Counted from the first letter of the stretch, positions 19,880 through 28,947 are shown. The stretch is 64,000 nt of DNA from a candidate division LCP-89 bacterium B3_LCP (GCA_005223185.1 NJBN01000005.1:217091-281090), one strand, 5' to 3'. The notes: generated from the sequence alone by a model not told the origin. Numbers and translations are program-made.

Positions 19880-22537
19880 CTAAGAAAGACTAAGCCTATT
19901 CTTTTTAAACTTCGACAGCTTCTCTTCTAAACTATTCTCTTTTTCCCGTTCTCGTAAAACAATGTTCTCCGGTGCTTTCTTTATAAACGATTCGTTGGAT
20001 AATTTCTTCTTAATTCCCTCTAACATACCTTCATGACGAGTTATTTCCTTTTCCAACCTGGAGCGTTCGATGTCTAAATCAATCAAACCTTCCAGCGGCA
20101 CGAAAATCTCCAATTCTCCTACTATTGCGCTGGCTGAATGTTCCGGTCTGTCTGTGGTATTGGTTAAGTTATCTATTCCAGCGAGGGTTTCCAGCATGTG
20201 ACTGTGTTCCTGTAGAATCTGAATAGCGCTATCAGGACCAGTGACCAGGACCTGTGCCTTTGCTTTAGGTGGAACGCCCATATCTGCACGAATATTTCTG
20301 ACAGCTTGTATGACATTCTGAAGAGTGTCCATATCACTTTCGGCGCTTTTATCGATGAACCGCTTGGCACTTTCAGGATACTGCTGCCGCATTATCGTCC
20401 GAGGTTCAGATATTTGGATATCCAGTCCATCGATTGCCGCTATTTGCTGCCACAGTTCTTCAGTTACAAATGGCATGAATGGGTGCAAAGCTCGTAGTGC
20501 AGTTTCAAATATTTTCAGAGCCAGCGCTAATGTGCCTTCACGCTTTACCGGATCGTCTGATTGATAGAGACGCGGTTTAATCAACTCGACGTACCAGTCA
20601 CAGTAGTCATGCCAGGTGAAGTCGTAAATCGCCAACAGAGCTTCGTTCAGCCGGTATCTCTTGACATTTTTCTCAACCGTACGCAGCATGTTCTGCAGTC
20701 TGGAAAGAATCCAGCGGTCTTCCAATTCCAGCTTTTCTGGTGCAGTCACCGTGAAACGTTCTGGCTTATCCTGCATGAAGAGAAAACGGGCTGCATTCCA
20801 GAGCTTGTTGGCGAAGTTCCTACCCATTTCGAACCGGGAAGGAGCCAGACGGATGTCCTGCCCTTCGGTGGTCAGCACCACTAAACTGTAGCGCACGGCA
20901 TCGGTACCGTACTTCTCGATCATCTCCAGAGGATCGATGCCGTTACCCAATGATTTCGACATCCAGCGACCCAGCTCATCCTTAATCATACCAGTAATGT
21001 AAACCGTATGGTAAGGTTCCTTTCCCGTGAACTTCAACCCTGCCATAATCATGCGGGCGATCCAGAAGAAAATGATATCATACCCGGATACCAGCACGTC
21101 GGTGGGGTAATAGTAATTCAGATCTTTATTATCTTCTGGCCAGCCCAGCGTAGAAAAGGGCCACAACCAGGACGAAAACCAGGTATCCAGGACGTCTGGA
21201 TCCTGTTCGATGCTGTTACTATCCAACTGCGGACATTTATCCGGAGGATCTACCGACGCCCATTCATAACCACAATCTGAACAGCGATAAACCGGGATAC
21301 GATGTCCCCACCAGAGTTGGCGGGAGATACACCAGTCGCGTATGTTTTCCAGCCAGGCTAAATAGACCTTCTCCCATCTCTTGGGTACGAACTTGATTTT
21401 GCCTGATTTCACCGCTTCTATAGCCGGTTCTGCCAGAGGTTTCATATTGACGAACCACTGCCGGGACAGGTACGGTTCTATCATGGTCTTACAGCGCTGG
21501 CAATGTCCGACGGAATGGGAATGTTTCTCGACTTTCTCGATAAATCCATGATCTTCAAGTCGCTTCACCAGCGCATCACGGCATTCAAAGCGATCCATGC
21601 CCTGAAAATCTTCACCGGCTTCAGCAGTCAAGATTCCGCCTTCATCCATGACCTTTATGCTGGGAAGGTCATGCCGCTTTCCCATTTCAAAGTCGTTGGG
21701 ATCGTGGGCAGGGGTAACTTTCACCAAACCGGTGCCGAATTCCTTATCTACATAATCATCAAATATTATGGGTAGTTCTCTACCGAGAACGGGCAGTATA
21801 GCAATCTTTCCCTTAAGATGTCGATAGCGTTCGTCTTTCGGATTGGCGGCAACTCCTGTATCACCTAACATGGTTTCAGGACGGGTGGTGGCGACAGTCA
21901 GGTGATCATCCGAATCTTTGATGGGGTATTTTACGTACCACAGGTTTCCTTCAATATCGCGATGATCGACCTCCTCATCGGATATGGCGGTGCGGCAGCG
22001 CGGGCACCAGTTGACGATGTAGTCACCGCGGTATATCAATCCTTCATTATAGAGGCGGACGAACGCTTCTGTCACCGTCCGGGACATGCCCTCATCCATG
22101 GTGAAGCGTTGGCGGTTCCAATCGGGTGAATCTCCCAAACAGCGCTTCTGTTGGGATATAATGCCGCCGTGCTTCTCCTTCCACTTCCAGACTTCATCTA
22201 TGAACGCTTCCCGACCCAAATCTTCCTTTTTAACACCCTCGTCAGCCAGCTTCTTCTCAACTACATTCTGAGTGGCAATACCCGCATGATCCATACCGGG
22301 CATCCACAAGGCTTCTCTTCCCTTCATGCGGTGGTAGCGGATCAGAGCATCCTGGACGCTGTCCTGCAGAGCATGCCCCATGTGTAGGATACCGGTCACA
22401 TTGGGCGGCGGCATCATGATGACGTAGGGCTCTTTATCAGGATTGGGCTCAGTATGGAAAAAATCGTTCTCTTCCCAGAACTTATACCACTTGTCCTCAA
22501 CGATTTTGGGGTCGTATGTCTTAGCTAATTCGGGCAT
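19880..22537 (-). CDS. valS: Valyl-tRNA synthetase
   Basis: This class I synthetase charges tRNA-Val and edits misactivated threonine. The 885-residue product has the signature PPPNVTGILHMGHALQ (HIGH-type motif near residue 50), the editing-domain TTRPETMLGD, zinc-type cysteines (CSDCGYEWASVDPPDKC) and WMSKSLGN (KMSKS-type). A C-terminal coiled coil of about 65 residues is typical of ValRS (EGLIDLDIERSRLEKEITRHEG). A strong promoter lies 45-70 bases upstream. It is transcribed separately from the tRNA-tuf cluster. Confidence 0.97.
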   Translation of the reverse strand: MPELAKTYDPKIVEDKWYKFWEENDFFHTEPNPDKEPYVIMMPPPNVTGILHMGHALQDSVQDALIRYHRMKGREALWMPGMDHAGIATQNVVEKKLADEGVKKEDLGREAFIDEVWKWKEKHGGIISQQKRCLGDSPDWNRQRFTMDEGMSRTVTEAFVRLYNEGLIYRGDYIVNWCPRCRTAISDEEVDHRDIEGNLWYVKYPIKDSDDHLTVATTRPETMLGDTGVAANPKDERYRHLKGKIAILPVLGRELPIIFDDYVDKEFGTGLVKVTPAHDPNDFEMGKRHDLPSIKVMDEGGILTAEAGEDFQGMDRFECRDALVKRLEDHGFIEKVEKHSHSVGHCQRCKTMIEPYLSRQWFVNMKPLAEPAIEAVKSGKIKFVPKRWEKVYLAWLENIRDWCISRQLWWGHRIPVYRCSDCGYEWASVDPPDKCPQLDSNSIEQDPDVLDTWFSSWLWPFSTLGWPEDNKDLNYYYPTDVLVSGYDIIFFWIARMIMAGLKFTGKEPYHTVYITGMIKDELGRWMSKSLGNGIDPLEMIEKYGTDAVRYSLVVLTTEGQDIRLAPSRFEMGRNFANKLWNAARFLFMQDKPERFTVTAPEKLELEDRWILSRLQNMLRTVEKNVKRYRLNEALLAIYDFTWHDYCDWYVELIKPRLYQSDDPVKREGTLALALKIFETALRALHPFMPFVTEELWQQIAAIDGLDIQISEPRTIMRQQYPESAKRFIDKSAESDMDTLQNVIQAVRNIRADMGVPPKAKAQVLVTGPDSAIQILQEHSHMLETLAGIDNLTNTTDRPEHSASAIVGELEIFVPLEGLIDLDIERSRLEKEITRHEGMLEGIKKKLSNESFIKKAPENIVLREREKENSLEEKLSKFKKNRLSLS

Positions 22538-22581
22538 GAAGGAAAGTACTTGTTTCTGGTTGATCTTATGGGAAACTTACA

Positions 22582-22610
22582 AATATAGTGTAATTATGGT
22601 CGAAAGTCAA
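22582..22610 (-). promoter_or_regulatory. valS promoter
   Basis: On the minus strand TTGACT is followed after exactly 17 bases by TATATT, about 45 bases before the valS start. It matches the form seen at several other genes in the window. Confidence 0.8.
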
Positions 22611-23049
22611 AGGGTTTTTTAGGGATTAGGTGTTTGGGATTAGGGATTAGGGGTTCAGGGTTTAGGGTTCAGGAGTCAGAATTATACACTCGTAGTCGGG
22701 ATCGCCTGCGCCTATGGTGCCCCTGACCCCGACAGAGAGCGCGTAGGGGTCGATCTTGTGCCGACCCGCCAACAGGTGGCATGGGCGCAAGCCCCCTCAG
22801 TGGCTTCCCCGCAGGGGCTGACGAAGTCAGGATGTCCCGGGTCGATACTTCATTAAAATACAAACCAGTCGCTTTAGCGACTTTACCCAGAATTCGGGCG
22901 TATGAATTTATTCATGCGCCCTTGGATTCAGAATCTCCCTACCTCCCCACCACCATCTCGGTCACACGGCTTCTGGTGGGGTATATAGATTTCCTGAAGC
23001 AATGCAGAAAATCTTCTCTTCCAAGCACCAAAACCCAAGCGACCAAGTA
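22611..23049. repeat. Repeat-filled intergenic region
   Basis: There is no gene here. From 22617 to about 22672 there is a degenerate array of GGGATTA/GGGTTCA heptamers, the reverse complement type of the telomere-like array at 38311. From 22694 to 22733 comes a nested palindrome (AGTCGGGATC...GACCCCGAC) that recurs inverted at 58201-58241. At 22807-22840 is an element that recurs at 25712-25745. At 22863-22921 is a composite two-hairpin element that recurs inverted at 49205-49264. A short open frame across this stretch is not credible as a gene. Confidence 0.7.
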
Positions 23050-25536
23050 CTAAGGAGTTCTGGAGCAACGAAAGCCTATGTAGTCGTGCGGGTACCACGG
23101 ACCGAGCCAGCCGCGGCGTGCACATCGCGCGTAGGAGCTACCATCGTCCCAGCTACCACCCCGAAGAACACGGCCGGGGCCGCTGGTCGGTCCCGGTGGG
23201 TTGTTATACGGACTTGAGCTATAGTAGTTATAATCGTACCAGTCGTTGCACCATTCCCAGACATTGCCCGCCATGTCGTAACAACCCGCTGGGCTAACGC
23301 CCGTCGGATATGTTCCGACTGGCGCTGTGTACTGCCAGCCATCCGCTGTTCCAGAAACGTTTGCGTGGTAGGTGGTTCCGCCGATCAGAGCGTTGAAATC
23401 ATCCCCCCAGGGCCAGAGACGGTTGTCCTGGTCGCCCTTGGCTGCACGCTCCCATTCTGCTTCAGTGGGAAGACGTTTACCAGCCCAAGCAGCGTAATCA
23501 GAAGCATCAAACCAGTCCACATTTACAACAGGATAGTTCGGATAATCTAAGAAATAGTTCGGCATAGTGCTGAATCCAGGATCCGGAGGATATAACGAAG
23601 CGCCACCAGTGGCGTCGCAGAAAAGCTTGTATTCGTAGTTATTAACTTCGTACTTATCAATCCAGTAGGCATCAAGATAAACAGGATGCTCGGGAGTGGC
23701 AGACCCTCCAACCGTCTCACTTCCCATAATAAACTCTCCTGCCGGGATTAAAACCATTTCACCACCGCTGCCCTGTTCTTCTGTTGTAAATGACCAAACA
23801 TCCGACCAGTCGCTGTAACCTGCTGAATTGTGTGCTCGCACTCGCCAGAAGTACTCGGTCTCATAGTCTAAACCAGTTACTGACTGTGATGTGGATGTCA
23901 GGTTCTCTTCATCGTAGATGGTACTACTGAACTGTGAACTGGTCGAAACCTGTAGGTGGTAGTCCTCAGCACCGCTCGAAGAATTCCATGATAACGTTGG
24001 AGAGGTTGATTGATTCTGGGCATTGTCGGGAGGAGTTGAGAGAATAGGTGGAGGTGGAGGAGTTGGTGGTTCATCCCCGGTTGTAAATGACCAGACGTCC
24101 GACCAACCACTGTAACCGCTTGTACCGTGAGATCTCGCCCGCCAGTAGTACTGAGTATTGTAAGCCATTCCGGTTGCCGCATATGAGGTTGAATCGATTC
24201 CTCCTACGTCTGCAAACGTAGAGCCGAAGTTTTGATCGGTAGAAACCTGTAGATGATAATCATCTGCTGAGACTATCTCCTGCCAGGAGAACGTCATGCT
24301 TGTCGGCTGATTTTGTGCATTGTCGAGTGGGTAAGATAACACAGGTATATCTAAAGTATATTCGCCGCTATCTGCCAGGATGACCATTTCCCACTCCAGT
24401 AGTTCGGTATAGAAGTCGGCTATCTGGTAACTTAGAACCTGAACCTGAAATCCCAATCTTGCATCCAGACCACCGGACAAAGCGTAATTCCACTGAATTA
24501 GATCCGCTGCGCCTAAGAATTTCAAGTAAGGTTCACCTTCTAAGTATGGACCGGCAACGGCATAGAAATCAATGCTGATCCTAGGTTTGACGTATCCCCG
24601 CAACATGACCTCCGCGGAAGCCGCCCATTCAACCGGGTGACCATTCAGTTCAGTATTCGTCTCCCAAATCGATTCCCAGGTTTCGTTTTGGTATTGCGCA
24701 CCGACGCTCACCGATGCCAAGGCATCACATCCTGCACCTACCTCGCCCTCAAGTTGCAGATAGGTCTCATATCCAGCGTCGAAACTCAACGTAATTATTT
24801 CAACAACAGGGATGGGTCCTATCATCTGGACTAAAATTGTGCTAAATTCGGCGATTGTTATCTCATAATCGTGAGATATCTCACCATCGCAGGTTAATAG
24901 AACATCACAGTCGAAGATTAATTCACCTGTGGCAATGGCGTGAAATTCCACCAGTTGAAACCAGCTTATCTCAACGCCAATGTCTAATGAGGGATTAAAC
25001 GCTATCAGTCCATCGGTGATTTCAGCTAAGATTTCAACGCCACTTACCTGACCGGAAAACAGCTCCACTCCGCTGAGATCTAGTGTATCGCCTATTAGCG
25101 TTACGCCGTCTGCGAGATAGCGTGTTTCCAATCCCATTAGTCCTTTGCTGTTCAGGTTACTGCCTATTTGCAGGTCTATCGTCTCTTGAAAAGAACCTAC
25201 TTCAACAATGTCTGTTAAAGCTGCCTGTTCTGTGGTCAAAGTAACTGTGTTGCTGTCTATTTGTACTCCCGTAACCTTCCGTAAGAAACCCCCGTCGGTA
25301 ACGCCAACGATGACATCGTCCACATTAATATCGGGTGGTGCACCAGTGAAGGTAAATGAGTAATTATCTCCGACGATGGTGGGGCTGCCAAACTCGGTCG
25401 AATCCATGACTACTGCGTTGTCGGCTATAATCACCTCAGGTTCCGGTTCAGGTTCTGTTGGAGTATCTTGACTGCAGGAATTGAACAGTAGAAATATCAA
25501 TAATAAAGCAGTAACAGAAAAGATTAGTCTCTTCAT
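23050..25536 (-). CDS. Lipoprotein with fibronectin-like repeats and a formylglycine-generating-enzyme (SUMF1) domain
   Basis: I chose the ATG at 25536 (MKRLIFSVTALLLIFLLFNSC). The seven extra codons upstream lack a signal-like start. The product has 828 residues with a lipobox-like FNSC (C21). An N-terminal region of about 370 residues is of unknown fold. Two fibronectin type III-like repeats (near 400-490 and 500-585) each contain YHLQVST and YSGWSDVW/YSDWSDVW, and a C-terminal SUMF1/FGE domain follows (about 590-828: LIPAGEFIMGS, LPTEAEWERAA, GNVWEWCNDW, RVLRGGSW, GFRC). Of the paired active-site cysteines of true FGE, only one is present (YARCARR). A non-catalytic or different role on the cell surface is likely. 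Confidence 0.85.
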   Translation of the reverse strand: MKRLIFSVTALLLIFLLFNSCSQDTPTEPEPEPEVIIADNAVVMDSTEFGSPTIVGDNYSFTFTGAPPDINVDDVIVGVTDGGFLRKVTGVQIDSNTVTLTTEQAALTDIVEVGSFQETIDLQIGSNLNSKGLMGLETRYLADGVTLIGDTLDLSGVELFSGQVSGVEILAEITDGLIAFNPSLDIGVEISWFQLVEFHAIATGELIFDCDVLLTCDGEISHDYEITIAEFSTILVQMIGPIPVVEIITLSFDAGYETYLQLEGEVGAGCDALASVSVGAQYQNETWESIWETNTELNGHPVEWAASAEVMLRGYVKPRISIDFYAVAGPYLEGEPYLKFLGAADLIQWNYALSGGLDARLGFQVQVLSYQIADFYTELLEWEMVILADSGEYTLDIPVLSYPLDNAQNQPTSMTFSWQEIVSADDYHLQVSTDQNFGSTFADVGGIDSTSYAATGMAYNTQYYWRARSHGTSGYSGWSDVWSFTTGDEPPTPPPPPILSTPPDNAQNQSTSPTLSWNSSSGAEDYHLQVSTSSQFSSTIYDEENLTSTSQSVTGLDYETEYFWRVRAHNSAGYSDWSDVWSFTTEEQGSGGEMVLIPAGEFIMGSETVGGSATPEHPVYLDAYWIDKYEVNNYEYKLFCDATGGASLYPPDPGFSTMPNYFLDYPNYPVVNVDWFDASDYAAWAGKRLPTEAEWERAAKGDQDNRLWPWGDDFNALIGGTTYHANVSGTADGWQYTAPVGTYPTGVSPAGCYDMAGNVWEWCNDWYDYNYYSSSPYNNPPGPTSGPGRVLRGGSWDDGSSYARCARRGWLGPWYPHDYIGFRCSRTP

Positions 25537-25608
25537 TCTTATTTCCTCCAGATGCACTTGGGTGGCACTCTATGTATGACACTACTTCGATATTTAGAGG
25601 TTTAATCC

Positions 25609-25637
25609 AATTTAGCATCTATCCGGTTCAAAGTCAA
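25609..25637 (-). promoter_or_regulatory. Promoter of the SUMF1-domain lipoprotein gene
   Basis: On the minus strand TTGACT and TAAATT are separated by 17 bases, about 72 bases before the chosen start codon. Confidence 0.7.
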
Positions 25638-25699
25638 GTGAAAATATTCCCTTAGCAGATCAAGATACTACGTAAATAATTTGCTTTAGAAGCGCGTGG

Positions 25700-25803
25700 C
25701 CGGGACAGCTCCCCCGCAGGGGCTGACGAAGTCAGGATGTCCCGGCTGAATGCAAAATAGAAAACGGTGGACTGCGTCCCGACAAGTCGGAACTTAGTCC
25801 ACC
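25700..25803. repeat. Two nested palindromic repeats
   Basis: The first (25700-25745) has an outer 8-bp stem CCGGGACA/TGTCCCGG around two small hairpins (CCCC-GCA-GGGG and CTGAC-GAA-GTCAG). Its inner part recurs at 22807-22840. The second (25766-25803) has an outer stem GGTGGACT/AGTCCACC around an inner CCGAC-AA-GTCGG hairpin. Its outer arms recur inverted at 58003-58040 with a different inner hairpin. Confidence 0.75.
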
Positions 25804-25858
25804 CTACCGCTGACGGAACTTTATTAGCACATTAACGAAAGTCCCCCCCAAAAACCTC

Positions 25859-25887
25859 TTGACTCTTACCATTTCAATTGCTATATT
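25859..25887 (+). promoter_or_regulatory. Promoter of the cobalamin-riboswitch transcript
   Basis: TTGACT and TATATT are separated by 17 bases, and the -10 ends about 33 bases before the riboswitch P1 stem. Confidence 0.8.
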
Positions 25888-25919
25888 TGGGTATCATAAA
25901 TTGTTCTTTGCAATTTACG

Positions 25920-26126
25920 TTCTGCGGTGCCGGATTTAGGCTTAATAGGGAATCCCGTGTAAATCGGGAATGGCCCCCGCCACTGTAATCGATGACGAAG
26001 GTGACACCACGCCACTGATCGGTTGGATTTCTTCTTCAGGCATGCCCACGCCTGTTTTAATGAAGTTGCCCGGTTGGGAAGGCGTCGCTTTAGATGGAAT
26101 CGTAAGTCAGGAGACCTGCCGCAGAA
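25920..26126 (+). ncRNA. Cobalamin (adenosylcobalamin-type) riboswitch aptamer
   Basis: The element is closed by an 8-bp P1 stem (TTCTGCGG at 25920-25927 with CCGCAGAA at 26119-26126). Inside are the conserved GGTGCC, AATAGGGAA and GCCACTG blocks. The B12 box AGTCAGGAGACCTGCC lies near 26105-26120. An additional hairpin (GTGCACC-AAT-CGGTGCAA) follows the P1 stem and an intrinsic terminator follows that. Cobalamin binding is therefore expected to reduce expression of the downstream beta-propeller lipoprotein. Confidence 0.93.
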
Positions 26127-26193
26127 GTGCACCAATCGGTGCAACGGACCGCATCCTTCGGGGTACAAGGATGGCGCCTTTTTTACGCGCAAT

Positions 26194-26222
26194 CCCGGAT
26201 GGAACGGTTCCTCCGGGTTTTT
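26194..26222 (+). terminator. Expression-platform terminator of the cobalamin riboswitch
   Basis: A CCCGGA/TCCGGG stem is followed directly by TTTTT, about 54 bases before the start codon of the next gene. A further hairpin (CATCCTT/AAGGATG, about 26152-26174) lies upstream, with a T6 tract a few bases after it. Control at the level of transcription termination is inferred. Confidence 0.75.
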
Positions 26223-26275
26223 AACTCCAGGGCGGTCCAAAACGCATACATCAAACCAATTAAAGGAGAAAAATC

Positions 26276-27295
26276 ATGCGTAAATGTATCGTTCTTGGGG
26301 TCATCATGCTAATCTTTTTTGGCTGTACAAATCCCACGGATCCCCCCGATCCGGAGAATCAATCCGGGCTCATAGCCTGGGTGGTAAACAGTTTAGGCGG
26401 AACGCTTTCGAAAGTTGACCTGACCAGCGGCGCGGTAACCGTCAATGCCATTACCGTAGGTGATGCTCCCAATGACATCGTGATCGATGATAGCGAAGCT
26501 TTCGTGGTTAATTCCCTGTCTGATAACGTTCAGGTGATTGATCTGGATTCGGAGCAGAGTACCGGCACGATTGAGATTTATCAAGGAATCAACCCTTATT
26601 CGATCGCTCTGGATGATGAGAGTCGAGCTTTCGTCACTAATCTGATGACGGGAAACATTTCGGTGCTGGATCTGGCAACAGGCGTTGAAATAGACACGCT
26701 GCAGACAGGCACTGCCTTACAGGGAATTTGCATATCAGGTGATTTTCTGTACTTCACGGATATCAACTTAGACATGGTCAATTTCACCTATGACGTGGGA
26801 GAATTATTCATCTTCTCACTGCAGACGCTCACCTTTGTGGGGGTTGTGGAAGTGGGGATAAATCCGCAAGCGGTTAAGATGGGACCGGATGGGAATCTAC
26901 ACGTAATCTGCACGGGTGATTACGCAGGTATTCCGGGGCAGATTGACGTCGTCGATCCTGCAGCTCAAGCGGTAATCCAGACTATACCCGTCGGAGGCAC
27001 ACCCGGATCGGTGGCGTTTACTTCGAATGGAACTGCCTATGTAGGTGCAGCAGGATGGGGAACCGATGGTAAGGTGTATTCGTATGATGCCAACAGCTAT
27101 CAGGTCTTCCATGATGACACCAATCCGATTGCTGTTCCTTCTGCTGCCATGGGCGTAGCAGTTATAGATGATGATCACATACTGGTCTGCTGTTTTTCCA
27201 CAGATCAGTTGGTGGAATTGGATTCTTCGGGAAATATCATCAACACCTTCGATGTGGGAGATGGCCCGGTGGCAGTGGCTGCATCCGGTATGTAG
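26276..27295 (+). CDS. Beta-propeller surface lipoprotein under B12 control, BtuG-like
   Basis: The 339-residue product begins MRKCIVLGVIMLIFFGC with a lipobox ending at C17, then a short proline-rich linker. It continues as repeated YVTN/YncE-type blades (VVNSLSDNVQVIDL, FVTNLMTGNISVLDL, TIPVGGTPGSVAFT, FDVGDGPVAVAASG). This is a propeller of probably seven blades. A good ribosome binding site (AGGAG) precedes the ATG. In Bacteroides the surface lipoprotein BtuG is a seven-bladed propeller that binds cobamides with extreme affinity beside the BtuB transporter. The riboswitch upstream plus the fold supports a corrinoid-capture role here. No btuB is next to it. A generic YncE-like protein is the alternative. 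Confidence 0.75.
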   Translation: MRKCIVLGVIMLIFFGCTNPTDPPDPENQSGLIAWVVNSLGGTLSKVDLTSGAVTVNAITVGDAPNDIVIDDSEAFVVNSLSDNVQVIDLDSEQSTGTIEIYQGINPYSIALDDESRAFVTNLMTGNISVLDLATGVEIDTLQTGTALQGICISGDFLYFTDINLDMVNFTYDVGELFIFSLQTLTFVGVVEVGINPQAVKMGPDGNLHVICTGDYAGIPGQIDVVDPAAQAVIQTIPVGGTPGSVAFTSNGTAYVGAAGWGTDGKVYSYDANSYQVFHDDTNPIAVPSAAMGVAVIDDDHILVCCFSTDQLVELDSSGNIINTFDVGDGPVAVAASGM

Positions 27296-27335
27296 CAAGC
27301 AGTGATCTCCAGATGTGCGAGATGGAAGAATTTGC

Positions 27336-27364
27336 TTGACTTGAGAGATGAAATGGATTAAATT
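27336..27364 (+). promoter_or_regulatory. tRNA-Met promoter
   Basis: TTGACT and TAAATT are separated by 17 bases. Transcription would begin within a few bases of the tRNA 5' end. Confidence 0.75.
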
Positions 27365-27374
27365 AGTGGGCGCT

Positions 27375-27448
27375 GGCGGCGTAGCTCAGCTGGTTAGAGC
27401 AGCGGAATCATAATCCGCGTGTCGGGGGTTCGAGTCCCTCCGCCGCTA
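27375..27448 (+). tRNA. trnM: tRNA-Met (anticodon CAT)
   Basis: Acceptor stem GGCGGCG/CGCCGCT with a first G-U pair, anticodon stem GCGGA/TCCGC around loop ATCATAA (anticodon CAT), and T arm GGGGG-TTCGAGT-CCCTC. The first pair and anticodon stem lack the initiator hallmarks (mismatch at 1-72, three G-C pairs next to the anticodon loop). It is therefore an elongator type. A lysidine-modified tRNA-Ile(CAT) is less likely but not excluded. Confidence 0.93.
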
Positions 27449-27465
27449 CGAAGGAGAAAACAACG

Positions 27466-27499
27466 ATATAGCGGCACCGAATGGTGCCGCTATATTTTT
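27466..27499 (+). terminator. Intrinsic terminator of tRNA-Met
   Basis: A perfect 13-bp stem (ATATAGCGGCACC with GGTGCCGCTATAT) with a GAAT loop is followed by TTTT, 17 bases after the tRNA. Confidence 0.9.
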
Positions 27500-27553
27500 A
27501 AGGAGAGGCTGAAATAACTACATCAACCCCTTTTATTCATAGAACCTTGATCG

Positions 27554-28861
27554 TTACTTCATCAATACCATCTTATGCAAAGCATTAAATTCTCCTGCGC
27601 TTATGCGGTAGATGTAGACACCCGATGAGAGACCTGTTCCGTCGAAGACAGCCTCATGCGTTCCCTCTTCCCGCCAGCCCTCTGCAAGCTCAGCAACCAT
27701 GCGACCGCTGATGTCGTAGACGGTTAGCTTGACTTCTGAAGCTTCGGGTAGCGAGAAGCCAATCGTAGTTACTGGATTAAACGGGTTAGGGAAGGCACTA
27801 CTTAGAGAAAATTCCTTGGGCATCGCTTCCTCGGTAGTGGTGATCTCATCCAGGAAAGGCTCACCCGCACAGAACCAACCGCTACTCCATTCATCGCCTT
27901 CAACGAAAACACTGTCCTCTAATTTAGTGAACTCGAAGAAGTCGTAATCCCATACAGTGTAGGGGTATACCCCTACATAGCCGTTATAAGAGTATATCCC
28001 TGCAGGTGCACCTGCAGGAACTGCCTGAGTCCGATCTCTATTGGCAGACCATCCAGGTGGTACTGTCAGTGTAATTGGACCTATTATCGGCCCAAAGATT
28101 GCGCTGTTGGGCAACGTTATATCGGTCCAGACTTCAAATGTATCTACGAGCGTTCCCAAATGCTCTACAGAAATATTGAAGTCAAAGCTGCCACCTGAGG
28201 CAGGAATTACGACTGGAGTATAGGCGGGTGTCAATACAACATCAGCAGAGGTTGGATAAGCATCAGGATATACAATTACAGAATCAGCGTAAATGTAGTC
28301 CCCAAACTCCGTATCATCATTGTTAGCTGCATTTCCGGTGAAACAGATATACGCTCCGTTAAGGTTCATGGGAGCCGTCCATTCGAAAATCCAGTAAGCA
28401 GAATCGATCATTCCTACATATGTGCCAGCAAATGTCTGTTTGACATAATCCCGAATTGGCTGGGGATTGTCGGAAAGCTGAGTATTCGTCGGATCTAAAA
28501 TGGAGAAGCTTCCTTGGGCAGTCCACGGACCCCAAGGATACCACCCCTCCTCAGCAGTAACCTCAAAACCCCACCGGCTGGCCAGAGCATCTCTTACTAT
28601 TATGGTACACTGGTAGGTTGCACCCATGGAATATTCTAATGGATGTCCCTCTATGCGTATATCACCAAGCCCGGTGTTTAGATCATACGAATTGTGACAT
28701 TCAGTACAATTCATTTCGAATTGAGGGATAGCAGGGGGAGGGGGCCAAACCCAGAAGAAAGCAACGTGGTCCGGTGGTCCAGTAGAATACGCTTGCGAGG
28801 TCTGCGCTGTAAAAATTAGCGCTGATAAGCAGCAGATAGTTATGGTTAGATGCTTTTTCAT
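27554..28861 (-). CDS. Secreted protein with N-terminal CxxCH motif (choice-of-anchor V-like) and T9SS sorting domain
   Basis: The 435-residue product begins with a Sec signal (MKKHLTITICCLSALIFTAQTSQA). A single CTECH motif (C52, C55, H56) could bind one c-type haem or a metal. The domain around it matches the general pattern of 'choice-of-anchor V' proteins (N-terminal CxxCH followed by a beta-rich domain). The last ~80 residues form a type A T9SS sorting domain (FPNPFNPVTTI, VYDISGRMV, GVYIYRISAGEF, KMVLMK). T9SS would move the protein through the outer membrane and remove or anchor this tail. The substrate is unknown. Its last residues are nearly the same as those of the next gene. Confidence 0.85.
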   Translation of the reverse strand: MKKHLTITICCLSALIFTAQTSQAYSTGPPDHVAFFWVWPPPPAIPQFEMNCTECHNSYDLNTGLGDIRIEGHPLEYSMGATYQCTIIVRDALASRWGFEVTAEEGWYPWGPWTAQGSFSILDPTNTQLSDNPQPIRDYVKQTFAGTYVGMIDSAYWIFEWTAPMNLNGAYICFTGNAANNDDTEFGDYIYADSVIVYPDAYPTSADVVLTPAYTPVVIPASGGSFDFNISVEHLGTLVDTFEVWTDITLPNSAIFGPIIGPITLTVPPGWSANRDRTQAVPAGAPAGIYSYNGYVGVYPYTVWDYDFFEFTKLEDSVFVEGDEWSSGWFCAGEPFLDEITTTEEAMPKEFSLSSAFPNPFNPVTTIGFSLPEASEVKLTVYDISGRMVAELAEGWREEGTHEAVFDGTGLSSGVYIYRISAGEFNALHKMVLMK

Positions 28862-28947
28862 AATCTTCTCCGTTTTGTTATTTTTAGTTTAAACCAGAGT
28901 AAATTTATCGGGGTGGTTGATATGCCACCCTAATTGTTAATTTGTTT

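Noticed and set aside
22669-22863. Short minus-strand open frame in the repeat region
   Set aside because: Its text is made of the palindromic repeats, and there is no start signal or family match.
27375-27448. Initiator tRNA-fMet or tRNA-Ile(CAT)
   Set aside because: Initiator marks (mismatch at 1-72, three G-C pairs at the anticodon stem base) are absent. The Ile type cannot be fully excluded, but the overall pattern is that of elongator Met.
28911-28930. Terminator between the two T9SS-protein genes
   Set aside because: The GGGTGG/CCACCC hairpin is short and is not followed by a U tract.
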